From Anatilimnocola floriformis (lineage in GTDB: Bacteria > Planctomycetota > Planctomycetia > Pirellulales > Pirellulaceae): a DNA stretch of 64,000 nucleotides. The notes under the pieces are model-generated. The model was given only the letters and a program-made list of their open reading frames with translations, was not told the origin of the DNA and made no database searches. This document shows positions 54,970-62,421 of the stretch, piece by piece. Numbering within the stretch: position 1 is the first letter of the stretch; each line of letters starts with the position of its first letter. The DNA lies in NCBI RefSeq assembly GCF_024256385.1, contig NZ_JAMLFW010000001.1, positions 124,001 to 188,000 of the forward strand, read 5' to 3'. The translations under genes and the position numbers were made by a program.

Positions 54970-54997
54970 TTGACCGCTACGGCGAATAGCTTCTAAT
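54970..54997 (+). promoter_or_regulatory. Promoter of the Abi-alpha gene
   Basis: TTGACC at 54970-54975, a 16-bp spacer and TCTAAT at 54992-54997, each 5 of 6 matches to consensus. TTGACC/TTGACT also occurs at about 54883 and 54954, so repeats of a regulator site are possible. Nothing else is evident in 54762-55017. Confidence 0.6.
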
Positions 54998-55017
54998 CCG
55001 ATGAAAGGGGTCAGTAA

Positions 55018-55791
55018 ATGAGCGAAGGTGATGGTGGAATCAATGACTTGGCGGGTGTTGGCGAAGTGCTCAATTCTGAAGTGGCCAATAAGGCGTACGA
55101 CGATGGGCTATCCAACGCGATGAAATCGACGGGCGAGGGGCTAACCGATGTAGTCGATGGGCTGCGGTTATTCCTACTGCCGTTCAATTTGCTATCGATT
55201 GCTCGCGTGAGAATTCTTCGCTTTATGGGCATCGTGCGAAACGATGTTCCACCAGAGCGGCAAATCGAAGCAGCCCCAGAAATTGCCGGGCCGGTACTGG
55301 AAAAACTACGTTACCAGCGCGACGATGACCCGCTAACCGAGCTTTACTTGAATCTACTCAAGCGAGCGATTGACAAGGAGCGGCGCGACGAAGCGCATCC
55401 AGCATTTGCAAGTATCATCGCTCAGCTTAGCGCCGATGAAGCATTATTTCTCTATCGCGTATGGAAAATTGCGAAAGACCTGAGGCACTCCCGCTTGCCG
55501 TTATTTTTTCAGGCGAACTACCAGGGGACCGGACCATTCGGAAAGAACTTCGACTTGTACCTTACTCACCTGCGAGGGCTTACGTTACTTGAGCAGCCAG
55601 AGGTCAAGCTGCAACATCGCCAGCAAATTTACAGCGGCGGAATCGAGGATAGTGATTTTACCGGCATTCGCGTCGAACAAAAAATCAATCGCAATGAAAT
55701 CAAGTTGACTCCACTTGGCAGGCTGTTCTGTCAAGCGGTTTTACCTGACCAATTCCAGGGTGAAGAGGTCACCGAATCTTCGCCCGACTAA
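55018..55791 (+). CDS. Abi-alpha (DUF4393) family abortive-infection protein
   Basis: A 257-residue protein. After an acidic N-terminus comes GLTDVVDGLRLFLLPFNLLS, probably membrane-associating, then the family core: PEIAGPVLEKLRYQRDDDPL, ELYLNLLKRAIDKERRDEAH, PAFASIIAQLSADEALFLYR. This matches the DUF4393/Abi-alpha pattern (from memory of the family), linked to phage defence. A basic C-terminal domain ends in a winged-helix-like LTPLGRLFCQAVLPD. AAAGGGG lies 7 nt before the ATG. It converges on the TIR-like gene and their stops overlap by 4 nt. Confidence 0.78.
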   Translation: MSEGDGGINDLAGVGEVLNSEVANKAYDDGLSNAMKSTGEGLTDVVDGLRLFLLPFNLLSIARVRILRFMGIVRNDVPPERQIEAAPEIAGPVLEKLRYQRDDDPLTELYLNLLKRAIDKERRDEAHPAFASIIAQLSADEALFLYRVWKIAKDLRHSRLPLFFQANYQGTGPFGKNFDLYLTHLRGLTLLEQPEVKLQHRQQIYSGGIEDSDFTGIRVEQKINRNEIKLTPLGRLFCQAVLPDQFQGEEVTESSPD

Positions 55792-56735
55792 CAGGGAACC
55801 TTCCGAAATTTCGCAAATTGCGTCCCCAACTCATCCGGCATCAATACCCCGTTCGGTTTGGCGTCATTGGCAAAATGCCGAATTAATTTCACCAGCAGCG
55901 TGCCAAGTTCCTTGCTCTGGTAGAGAACTGTGTTGCTGTCCTGAAGCTTGATTTCAAACACGAACTCGCCAACCTGTTCATCGGTCAAAGGCTGTCGATG
56001 CGGGCCGATGCCAAGCAAGTGCTTGACCAAGAATGTCAAACTGTCTGCATTCGCCCCTTCCCAAATGAGGAGTGAGTGGTCACGAACCTGGGTAGAAAGT
56101 TGCTCGCCAGCTCTTGCTGCGTCAAACAGCGAAAACGAGTTACTCGGCCGATGCAGAGAGAGCGTGTGTGGCGGCAAAGGTTTGACGTCGCAATTCGTGA
56201 CCACCAAATGAAAGCCTATTCCGCTGCCATTGGCGAACCATGAGATTTGAAAGCCAAGGTCGTAGTACGGCGACTTCCGCAGGCCAAGCCGTTTTATCTC
56301 GTTCTCGATTGCCGTAGTTGCTGGGCCAAGCGCCGATTGCCAGTTGCCAGAGTCTGGCTTCTTGTACGCCGCTGGCGTTATTCCCGCCAAGTCGCTCGGC
56401 ATTTTCGCATTCGCATCTCGGTCGATAACGATGTAAACACGTTCGCGGCCAAGTTTGCCCATGAACAAGCCTAGTTCCAGAACCACGTTATCGCGCGGTG
56501 ACTTTTTCTCTTCACCCCGGCTGATGGTTAGGTCATCGGGAGTGAGGCAGAGAACTGCAAAATCGAACGCATCGACTTTGTTGACAAGCGTTTCCAGAGT
56601 TCCTTCGCTCAGTCCGAATAGGCCCTGCGACCAGATATGCGACTCGCAAGCGTACTCCAAGTTGGCCTGAATCGCCTTCGCCGCATTCAGACCTTCGGAT
56701 GATGAACCAATGAAAACATAGGGCTGCTTGGGCAT
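55788..56735 (-). CDS. TIR-like nucleotide-binding effector protein
   Basis: A 315-residue soluble protein. Residues 5-140 match the TIR-like domain of the CAP12/Pycsar-effector type (PF10137): VFIGSSSEGLNAAKAIQANL, LTPDDLTISRGEEKKSPRDN and NVVLELGLFMGKLGRERVYI. Glu87 is in the place of the NADase catalytic Glu. The C-terminal 170 residues are unlike STING or a membrane anchor and I do not recognise them; they may sense a trigger. Known relatives deplete NAD+ during phage infection. The start MPKQPYV follows AAAGGAA; a longer frame begins at 56891 without support. Confidence 0.82.
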   Translation of the reverse strand: MPKQPYVFIGSSSEGLNAAKAIQANLEYACESHIWSQGLFGLSEGTLETLVNKVDAFDFAVLCLTPDDLTISRGEEKKSPRDNVVLELGLFMGKLGRERVYIVIDRDANAKMPSDLAGITPAAYKKPDSGNWQSALGPATTAIENEIKRLGLRKSPYYDLGFQISWFANGSGIGFHLVVTNCDVKPLPPHTLSLHRPSNSFSLFDAARAGEQLSTQVRDHSLLIWEGANADSLTFLVKHLLGIGPHRQPLTDEQVGEFVFEIKLQDSNTVLYQSKELGTLLVKLIRHFANDAKPNGVLMPDELGTQFAKFRKVPC

Positions 56736-56816
56736 AGACTTGCGTTCCTTTGACGTTGTGAAACCCCTCATTCTAGCGTAGAGCGAGCGTGAGTTGGCGA
56801 GGGCTATTTTCGAACC

Positions 56817-56844
56817 TTGACAGGCTGAAAAACTGTGGTTCAAT
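56817..56844 (+). promoter_or_regulatory. Promoter of the small-membrane-protein operon
   Basis: TTGACA at 56817-56822, a 16-bp spacer and TTCAAT at 56839-56844 (4 of 6). It lies in the 136-bp region shared with the divergent TIR-like gene. Confidence 0.5.
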
Positions 56845-56871
56845 CGTACACACAGCAAAGGAGAACGCACC

Positions 56872-57171
56872 GTGAAATACCTAATTTGCATCCTGCTTCT
56901 GGTGATTGGAGCAGCGCTTTTGGGGGTTGGCTATTCCAACTACTCTGCTCTGGTTGCGCGCGAGAACTCGTGGAACGCGAATCAAGCCAAATTCGATGAA
57001 ACGAATTGGCAGCTGGCTCAAGCAATGGGAACGGAGTCCGGATGGAAGTCCGGGCCGAAAAAGGAGTTCGACAAAAATACGGCTGTTGTGACCCTTGGCA
57101 TCGGGGGAATCGCTTGCCTTATGGGATTGCTCGCGCTAGCCATTCCCGGCAGCAAAGCAGGCAACGCATGA
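56872..57171 (+). CDS. Small two-helix membrane protein
   Basis: A 99-residue protein with helices at about 2-22 (YLICILLLVIGAALLGVGYS) and 73-92 (VVTLGIGGIACLMGLLALAI) and a charged loop of about 50 residues between, rich in Trp, Asn and Lys. The start is GTG at 56872 with AAAGGAG upstream. Its stop overlaps the next start (ATGA). No family is recognised. Confidence 0.65.
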   Translation: MKYLICILLLVIGAALLGVGYSNYSALVARENSWNANQAKFDETNWQLAQAMGTESGWKSGPKKEFDKNTAVVTLGIGGIACLMGLLALAIPGSKAGNA

Positions 57172-57686
57172 AGGAGCCATCGCGGTTTCAACTCACCATT
57201 TGTACCACCTTTCTCGCTTGCGCCGCTCCTTTCATATTTTGGGGGATTGTCGCGGGAGTCATAGCCGGTTGCTCGCAAGGCAGGCCGCAAGCTAAATCTA
57301 TCGAGTTCAAACTCCAGAAAGAGATGCGGCAGTTATCAAATAACTGGGGCGGAGTTCACGCTGTAGCAGCTGACGACGGCAAACTGCTCAGCATCCGGAT
57401 AATGTATTCCCTGCCTAACGGTTACAAGTATTGCTTTCATGGCTCCCCGTATTGGGTTCCGCCAATGGTATCTGTTTACAATGCGACCAGTGACGCGGCG
57501 CTTTCCGAAGGCAGCTATGACACTCAAACTCAACTGATAGGTGGCTACTACTTCCATCCCGACGGAAAGGTAACGGAAGACGACTTTCATAAGAATCCGC
57601 CAATGTACGATTCAAAGAAGCTCAAAGAACTGCAAGCTGCGGCTGGTCAGTTGAATGCTGTTCTTGCAAAACTAATTGGCAAGTAG
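57168..57686 (+). CDS. Probable lipoprotein/secreted protein of unknown function
   Basis: A 172-residue protein. The N-terminal helix ends in FWGIVAGVIAGCSQG, so Cys35 is a possible lipidation site. The mature part (about 40-172) is beta-rich with a possible ligand-binding fold (GKLLSIRIMYSLPNGYKYCF). The start is fixed by ATGA overlap with the previous gene. Function unknown. Confidence 0.65.
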   Translation: MKEPSRFQLTICTTFLACAAPFIFWGIVAGVIAGCSQGRPQAKSIEFKLQKEMRQLSNNWGGVHAVAADDGKLLSIRIMYSLPNGYKYCFHGSPYWVPPMVSVYNATSDAALSEGSYDTQTQLIGGYYFHPDGKVTEDDFHKNPPMYDSKKLKELQAAAGQLNAVLAKLIGK

Positions 57687-57698
57687 AGAGATGCAACT

Positions 57699-57866
57699 AT
57701 GGCGATGACAACCTGCAAAGACTGCAAACGCGACATTAGTAGCCAGGCAATGAAATGTCCGCACTGTGGAGCTTCGACAGGCTACGCGCTCTTTGTGCTA
57801 GTGCTATTGATGGTCATTCTTGGTGGTGCTGCAATCATGATAGTTGTCGGCAACAATATGCGGTGA
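57699..57866 (+). CDS. 55-residue zinc-ribbon membrane protein
   Basis: A short gene: MAMTTCKDCKRDISSQAMKC, then PHCGAST, gives a CxxC-x10-CxxC zinc ribbon, followed by one membrane helix (YALFVLVLLMVILGGAAIMI) and a short tail. GAGAG lies 7 nt upstream. It is the third gene of the 56872 operon (12-nt gap). Ribbon-plus-helix proteins often act as small membrane adaptors. The promoter of the structured region begins at its stop codon. Confidence 0.7.
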   Translation: MAMTTCKDCKRDISSQAMKCPHCGASTGYALFVLVLLMVILGGAAIMIVVGNNMR

Positions 57867-57891
57867 CGTTTTAGCTGAGACAAGGTATAAT
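57863..57891 (+). promoter_or_regulatory. Promoter of the candidate large RNA
   Basis: GTGACG at 57863-57868 (4 of 6), a 17-bp spacer and a perfect TATAAT at 57886-57891; a second TATAAT overlaps at 57892-57897. Transcription would begin near 57898, just after the zinc-ribbon stop codon. Confidence 0.6.
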
Positions 57892-57897
57892 TATAAT

Positions 57898-59199
57898 AGC
57901 AAGCGATTGGACTGGTTGTCCCGTGCGGCTTGGCTTGTTCACTGATGAATGAGCGTTAAATATAGAACTGACGAATGGGTTATGCGTTACCGTTGCTTTG
58001 CCCGAACCAAAAAAAGTTTAACACGGGTGGGAAGATTGGCAGTTGAGTTTGTCGATGGTCCTACAGAAGAAAGTTCAGCCTATAGATTAAATGCTCAGTC
58101 CTGATTCCCGGCAATAGCGGGGAATGAGCTTAGAGAGTGTGCAAAACACTCGACAAGGGGGAGCCTCACAAACTCCGATGTTTACCCATCGCCAAAAAAC
58201 CTGCACTGATTAACGCTATCAACAGGTACTTGGAGCGGAGCAATCCGAAAGGCGAAAGAGAGTAAACAGGCTATCTGGTTCAACATGACTAGATTCGGCA
58301 AGTAATCAGACTGAAAGCAAATAATCACCTTCCTTGAGTCTCCTATACTCCAAGGGTAAAGCGGTGGTGCAGATATATCCCCCGTGCTGTATTCATCAGG
58401 CAGCACAAAAACCACGCTTAGCCCGCTCGGAGCAATCTGACGGGCTTTGTCGTTTTCAGAGGCAGTTAAAGCAAGGAAGATTCATCATTCGGCTTACTCG
58501 CCATCTACTCAATCCGTATACGGCAACTGAACAACTCACAGTAAGCACATCAGGCTAAGCCATATCTGATAAAGTGATGGGCTGAGTGATGCGGGACTTA
58601 ACAACTGAGCATTCTCTCTTGCTATACATTGCTTCGTTGTTTTCGCATTGACTATCTGACGGAATGCGATATTCGCCGCTTCGACTAGACGGGCGGCAAT
58701 CTACGGATAACGTATTGCTGTCGGTGAATCCCCGAATTGAAACAGGCGAGCTAAAGCCAGGCTTGGCGAGTGGTGACGTTCTTCATACGTTGTAATCGCG
58801 TAACCGGCTGCGATTAAAGTGAAATCGGGGAATTGGCATATTTCCCGAAATGAAATGCTTTTTAATCCGAATTGTATTCTCGCAGCAATCTGGCGACGAG
58901 CAACCACTTAGCCAGCCATAGCGAGTGAACAGGCCGAGTAAATATCGGAAGTTGCTTATTAAGCCTAGATGAGGTGTTTTCCAGCGACAATCTAAGCCGC
59001 TAAACGTGGTTCGTTTTTACGTTCCACCGCACTCGGCTTTTGATTCGGTGAAGATGAAAGAGAAGTGGTGTATATGAATACAGAGCGAATTAGCTCTTTG
59101 ACATAGCTCCGCGAATTGGCAATTACTTAACCAGCTTTGCTGATTCGCAACTTAGCTTGCCCTGCCCGCTGCCATAGGTGGGTGGGGCAGGCGAGTTTT
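57898..59199 (+). ncRNA. Candidate 1.3-kb structured non-coding RNA
   Basis: No frame here encodes a believable protein, yet local hairpins are dense: 58093-58129, 58135-58151 (GAGTGT/ACACTC), 58332-58355, 58361-58417 enclosing 58384-58406, 58420-58446 (AGCCCG/CGGGCT), 58514-58523, 58644-58668, 58675-58697, 58756-58767, 58794-58815 (AATCGC/GCGATT), 58826-58847, 58995-59038, 59082-59097, 59111-59148 and 59156-59199. The first can pair 57900-57904 with 57928-57932. A consensus-type promoter precedes it and an intrinsic terminator ends it. Size and ornateness recall GOLLD and ROOL RNAs of phages, but I cannot match a family. Confidence 0.55.
59156..59199 (+). terminator. Intrinsic terminator of the candidate RNA
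   Basis: CTTGCCCTGCCC pairs with GGGGCAGGCGAG (11 bp with one bulged C; loop about 19 nt) and TTTT follows. It separates the RNA from the four-gene operon that starts at 59222. Confidence 0.7.
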
Positions 59200-59221
59200 A
59201 AGAATTTTCGGAATCAACACA

Positions 59222-59446
59222 ATGAAAACAAGCAGGGAAATATTTCCAAGTCGTTCACAACTGCGTATTACACGAACGCAGATTATGAATGAGCTATACG
59301 ACAGAAGAGCGGGCTATACGCTCAGCTTTTTCGCAGCACTTTTTGGAATTACAAAGCGTTCCGCCGTGGCAATGTGGCGAGACGTGAAAGAACAACGAGA
59401 GGCAAGCACCAATGGCGAGAATAACAGCGGCGGAAGTAATAGCTAA
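59222..59446 (+). CDS. Small HTH-like protein
   Basis: A 74-residue basic protein. YTLSFFAALFGITKRSAVAM then WRDVKEQ resembles a helix-turn-helix, so it may bind DNA or the nearby RNA (inference). The ATG at 59222 lacks a clear ribosome site; an internal ATG at 59285 is possible. Its 3' end overlaps the next gene by 35 nt in another frame. Confidence 0.5.
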   Translation: MKTSREIFPSRSQLRITRTQIMNELYDRRAGYTLSFFAALFGITKRSAVAMWRDVKEQREASTNGENNSGGSNS

Positions 59447-59738
59447 TTGCACAGTGGCGCGCAATAGAGACGTTTTAACGGGTCCGAAAGAAAGCAATCA
59501 GGCAGCAACTGCAAGAGCGATGCTTAAACGCGGGCATTCAGAGCAAGAAGTAATCGCATTCCTGTTCAATCTGCCAAGCCAAGTGGAAATTGACGGGCTC
59601 AGAGCGAAGGAGCTGGCATCGAGCCCGCCAAACGCAGCTTGCAGCCGGGCAAACGCCAGCGAAGGCGAGCTGTTGCAGCTAAAGCGGAACTCCGTCCTGA
59701 AGTGGCTCAGAACGATAGCCAGCAAGAGGGACACCTAA
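59412..59738 (+). CDS. Small hypothetical protein
   Basis: A 108-residue helical, basic protein (MARITAAEVIANCTVARNRD...). No known family. GAGAGG lies about 10 nt before the ATG. Its stop overlaps the GNAT start by one base (TAATG). Low Cys, no membrane helix. Confidence 0.55.
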   Translation: MARITAAEVIANCTVARNRDVLTGPKESNQAATARAMLKRGHSEQEVIAFLFNLPSQVEIDGLRAKELASSPPNAACSRANASEGELLQLKRNSVLKWLRTIASKRDT

Positions 59739-60214
59739 TGAACGCAATCGCGAAATTTATCGGGGCGTTCGCGCCGCGAATGGAAATTCTGGACTATCGT
59801 GACGGTGGCAGTGACGAACCGACGCTGTTCTCTTGCTTATTCGACGGAACAGCCGTAGTTCTGTTGGCCGACGTTCCGCAATCGAAACACGATTCAATTG
59901 AAATCCGAATGTTCGGAATTGCCCCGAAGATGCAACGGCAGGGGCTCGGTCGCAGGCTCTTGAACGAGATAACTGCATGGGCGGATACAGAGCGGGTTGT
60001 GCTGAATTGCGAAGCGAAGCTAATCGACTTGGCGGCGTTCGACTTTACGCTGGCTGCGTACAACAAGCTGCTTTTGGAAGACGGAATGATTGGCAAACCG
60101 TTTGGCAACACCTTGAACGACTTTGATTGGAGCAACGTGCTGATTGAAAACCACGGCTTTGAACGTGGCAGAGGCTTGGAATTGAAAAGAGTTCCGCGCA
60201 AGAGCAATGAATAG
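59738..60214 (+). CDS. GNAT-family acetyltransferase
   Basis: A 158-residue protein with the GNAT core: SIEIRMFGIAPKMQRQGLGR, whose QRQGLGR is the acetyl-CoA pyrophosphate loop (motif A), then RLLNEITAWADTERVVLNCE. The C-terminal half is longer than minimal GNATs. The substrate is unknown; small-molecule, protein or tRNA-acetylating toxin roles all occur in the family. GAGGG is 8 nt before the ATG, and both ends overlap neighbouring genes. Confidence 0.72.
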   Translation: MNAIAKFIGAFAPRMEILDYRDGGSDEPTLFSCLFDGTAVVLLADVPQSKHDSIEIRMFGIAPKMQRQGLGRRLLNEITAWADTERVVLNCEAKLIDLAAFDFTLAAYNKLLLEDGMIGKPFGNTLNDFDWSNVLIENHGFERGRGLELKRVPRKSNE

Positions 60215-60446
60215 AGAATTTTACGAAGCGCTTGAGCAAGTGCTAACCGATGACGAATTGGCGGAAGCAGGAAAGAAGCAGCCGGAGATTAGCGATTGCG
60301 AACTTAACAAGCGATTGGATTACTGCAAGCGATACGAAGAGCACCTTAACCGCCGTGCTGCTGGAATCACCGAGCCATTCGACGACCGAGAGGCAAAGAA
60401 GAACACTTCCGCCGCATTCATTCAGTCACTCATCGATTCCAACTAA
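60207..60446 (+). CDS. Small acidic protein, last gene of the operon
   Basis: A 79-residue charged helical protein (MNREFYEALEQVLTDDELAE...) overlapping the GNAT gene by 8 nt. Size, acidity and position just after a GNAT could suit an antitoxin or phage-type accessory protein, but nothing proves this. An intrinsic terminator follows within 40 nt. Confidence 0.6.
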   Translation: MNREFYEALEQVLTDDELAEAGKKQPEISDCELNKRLDYCKRYEEHLNRRAAGITEPFDDREAKKNTSAAFIQSLIDSN

Positions 60447-60485
60447 GCGAAGGGCAATCTCTCGCCGCGTTAGCTTTGCTTAGGG

Positions 60486-60515
60486 GCCACGTTACTACAA
60501 GAGCGTGGCTTTTTT
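60486..60515 (+). terminator. Intrinsic terminator of the four-gene operon
   Basis: GCCACG and CGTGGC form a 6-bp stem with a 12-nt loop, followed by six T at 60510-60515. The remaining gene-free sequence to 60707 shows nothing distinctive. Confidence 0.85.
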
Positions 60516-60707
60516 CATTCGCTCAATCGGCTCAGCGGACTTGCTTAGCTGCGACTATCTGTTATTCGTGCGGGTCTGATTTTTGAAATTCGGCTTGTTC
60601 CATGTCTCAAGGTGGTTTCGCAGAATGCGTGCCTTGGAGTCCCGGCGAACGGCATTAAAAAAACACCCCCGGCAATTCCCGCGTAAAATCACTGTTCATC
60701 AAGAGTT

Positions 60708-60890
60708 GGCAGCGAAATTCCAGCAAGTTCGGCGAGGGGGAGTCGGCGGTTGTGTTGTTCCTCGATTGCGATTCCTCGATACGACTCCATTTTCACGATC
60801 GCGCGCCAAAGCCGGAATTTCGCGGAGCTCATTCCTTGGGGAGGTGCTGTTTGGCGTTAAGCCATCGAATACGGAGTATTCGACGACAAT
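60708..60890. repeat. MITE-like repeat, truncated copy C in reverse orientation
   Basis: The right end at 60862-60890 is the exact reverse complement of the 29-bp end of copies A and B. The inner GGAATTTCGCGGAGCTCATT and ATTCCAGCAAGTTCGGCGAG match the reverse complement of copy A. The other terminal repeat is missing, the match stopping near 60708. Confidence 0.8.
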
Positions 60891-60941
60891 TGTCGCCGGC
60901 GCCGATTTGACTCAGCACTCAGGAGATGGTTTCATAGACTC

Positions 60942-62387
60942 ATGTATCCATGCCAACGAATCCGTTCGACGTGTCATTCTCGCCGCGACTTCTTGCAGCA
61001 AGCCGGGACCGGCTTTGGTGCGCTCGCGCTTACCGCGCTACTGAATAGTGGCGAGCTCGGCAACGCTCGCGCAGCTGAGCAGCAACCAGATAAGAGCCCC
61101 TTCGCGCCCAAGGCGACGCACTTTCCTGCCAAGGCGAAGAGTGTGATTTATCTGTACATGGACGGTGGGCCGAGCCAGGTCGATACGTTCGACCCCAAGC
61201 CGCGGCTGACCGCCGAGAACGGCAAACCGTTCGGTCTGAAGATGGAGCCGACGCAATTCAACAACAACGGCGCGACGCTCGGCAGCCCGTGGAAGTTCAA
61301 TCAATACGGCGACAGCGGTTTGCCGGTGAGCGACTTGTTTCCGCACATCGCCCAGCACGCCGACAAGCTCGCGGTCATTCGCTCGATGACCAGCGAGTTC
61401 CCTGAGCACACCTCGGCGAACTATTTCCTGCACACCGGCACCGGCGTGCAAGGCAGGCCGAGCATGGGGGCCTGGTTCGGCTACGGCCTCGGCAGCGAGT
61501 GTCGCGACCTGCCGGGCTTTGTGGTGATCAACGGCGGGCTGATTCCGCCGGGCGGCCTCGATTGCTTTAACAGTGGCTTCCTACCAGCCAGCTTTCAGGG
61601 CTCGGTGTTCGCCGCGCAGCAGCCGCCGGTTTCGAACATTCAACGGCTCGAAGCGACCGACAGTCTGCAGCGAAACAAGTTGTCGCTCCTTAAGCAACTC
61701 GATCAGCAGCTGCTGGAGCGGACCGGCCGTGCCGATGCGCTCGAATCAGCCGTCGCCAACTATGAGCTCGCTTATCGGATGCAAACCGTCGTGCCGGCGC
61801 TGATGGATCTCAAGGATGAAACAGCCGCGACGCAATCGATGTATGGGCTCGACAGCAAATACGGCCCGACGACAACGTTTGGGCGGCAGTGCTTGCTTGC
61901 ACGGCGGCTCGTTGAAAAAGGTGTCCGTTTTATCGAGCTCACTTGCCCCAGCCTTGGTCACGATCGCTGGGATCAGCACGGCGGTTTGAAGAAGGGGCAC
62001 GAAGACAACAGCCGTTGTGTTGATCAGCCGATTGCGGCGCTCCTCACCGATCTGCAGCAGCGCGGTTTGCTCGATAGCACGCTGGTAGTTTGGTCAGGCG
62101 AGTTTGGCCGCACGCCGTTTGCGCAGGGCTCCGATGGTCGCGATCACAATCCGTTCGGCTTCAGCCTGTGGCTGGCTGGCGGTGGCACGAAGGGGGGCAC
62201 TGTTTACGGCGCGACCGATGAATACGGTTATAAGGCGGTCGAAAATGCCTGCGAGATCCACGACCTGCACGCGACCATGCTGCACCTGATGGGCATGGAT
62301 CACACGCGCGTCACCTTCCGCTTCTCGGGCCGCGACATGCGACTGACCGATGTGAAGGGGCATGTGCTGAAGGATATTTGCGCGTAG
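60942..62387 (+). CDS. DUF1501 domain protein, Tat-exported
   Basis: A 481-residue DUF1501 protein. The Tat signal is SRRDFLQQAGTGFGALALTA. Core motifs: VIYLYMDGGPSQVDTFDPKP, RFIELTCPSLGHDRWDQHGG, LVVWSGEFGRTPFAQG, GRDHNPFGFSLWLAGGG and HDLHATMLHLMGMDHTRVTF. It is closely similar in plan to the 23586 protein. No DUF1549/DUF1553 partner is in the window. The ATG at 60942 follows AGGAG at an unusually long 16 nt. Confidence 0.9.
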   Translation: MYPCQRIRSTCHSRRDFLQQAGTGFGALALTALLNSGELGNARAAEQQPDKSPFAPKATHFPAKAKSVIYLYMDGGPSQVDTFDPKPRLTAENGKPFGLKMEPTQFNNNGATLGSPWKFNQYGDSGLPVSDLFPHIAQHADKLAVIRSMTSEFPEHTSANYFLHTGTGVQGRPSMGAWFGYGLGSECRDLPGFVVINGGLIPPGGLDCFNSGFLPASFQGSVFAAQQPPVSNIQRLEATDSLQRNKLSLLKQLDQQLLERTGRADALESAVANYELAYRMQTVVPALMDLKDETAATQSMYGLDSKYGPTTTFGRQCLLARRLVEKGVRFIELTCPSLGHDRWDQHGGLKKGHEDNSRCVDQPIAALLTDLQQRGLLDSTLVVWSGEFGRTPFAQGSDGRDHNPFGFSLWLAGGGTKGGTVYGATDEYGYKAVENACEIHDLHATMLHLMGMDHTRVTFRFSGRDMRLTDVKGHVLKDICA

Positions 62388-62391
62388 TTTC

Positions 62392-62413
62392 GACTCCGCA
62401 TCAGCGCGGAGTC
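62392..62413. terminator. Hairpin between convergent genes
   Basis: GACTCCGC and GCGGAGTC form a perfect 8-bp stem with a 6-nt loop between two convergent stop codons. No strong T-run on either side, so termination is only probable. Confidence 0.45.
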
Positions 62414-62421
62414 TTCGACGA

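Larger units (their letters stand above)
53313..60890. mobile_element. Candidate 7.6-kb accessory island bracketed by inverted MITE-like copies
   Basis: The 29-bp repeat end at 53313-53341 recurs as a perfect reverse complement at 60862-60890. Between them lie a serine recombinase, an Abi-alpha gene, a TIR-like gene, six small unknown genes, a GNAT gene and a large gene-free structured region. GC is visibly lower than in the flanking DUF1501 and oxidase genes, especially in 54.9-60.5 kb. Whether it moves as a unit is inference. Confidence 0.5.

Noticed and set aside
58250-58460. tRNA-like arms (GGTTCAAC at 58277 and nearby stems)
   Set aside because: No complete cloverleaf with acceptor, D and anticodon arms could be drawn.
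58334-58558. Short frames (74 codons + strand; also 58182-58415 and 58701-58907 on the minus strand) within the RNA candidate
   Set aside because: They have no ribosome sites, cut through the stems and show no coherent protein features.
57898-59199. Group II intron or retroelement RNA
   Set aside because: I found no domain V-like hairpin, no 5' GUGYG context and no reverse transcriptase nearby.
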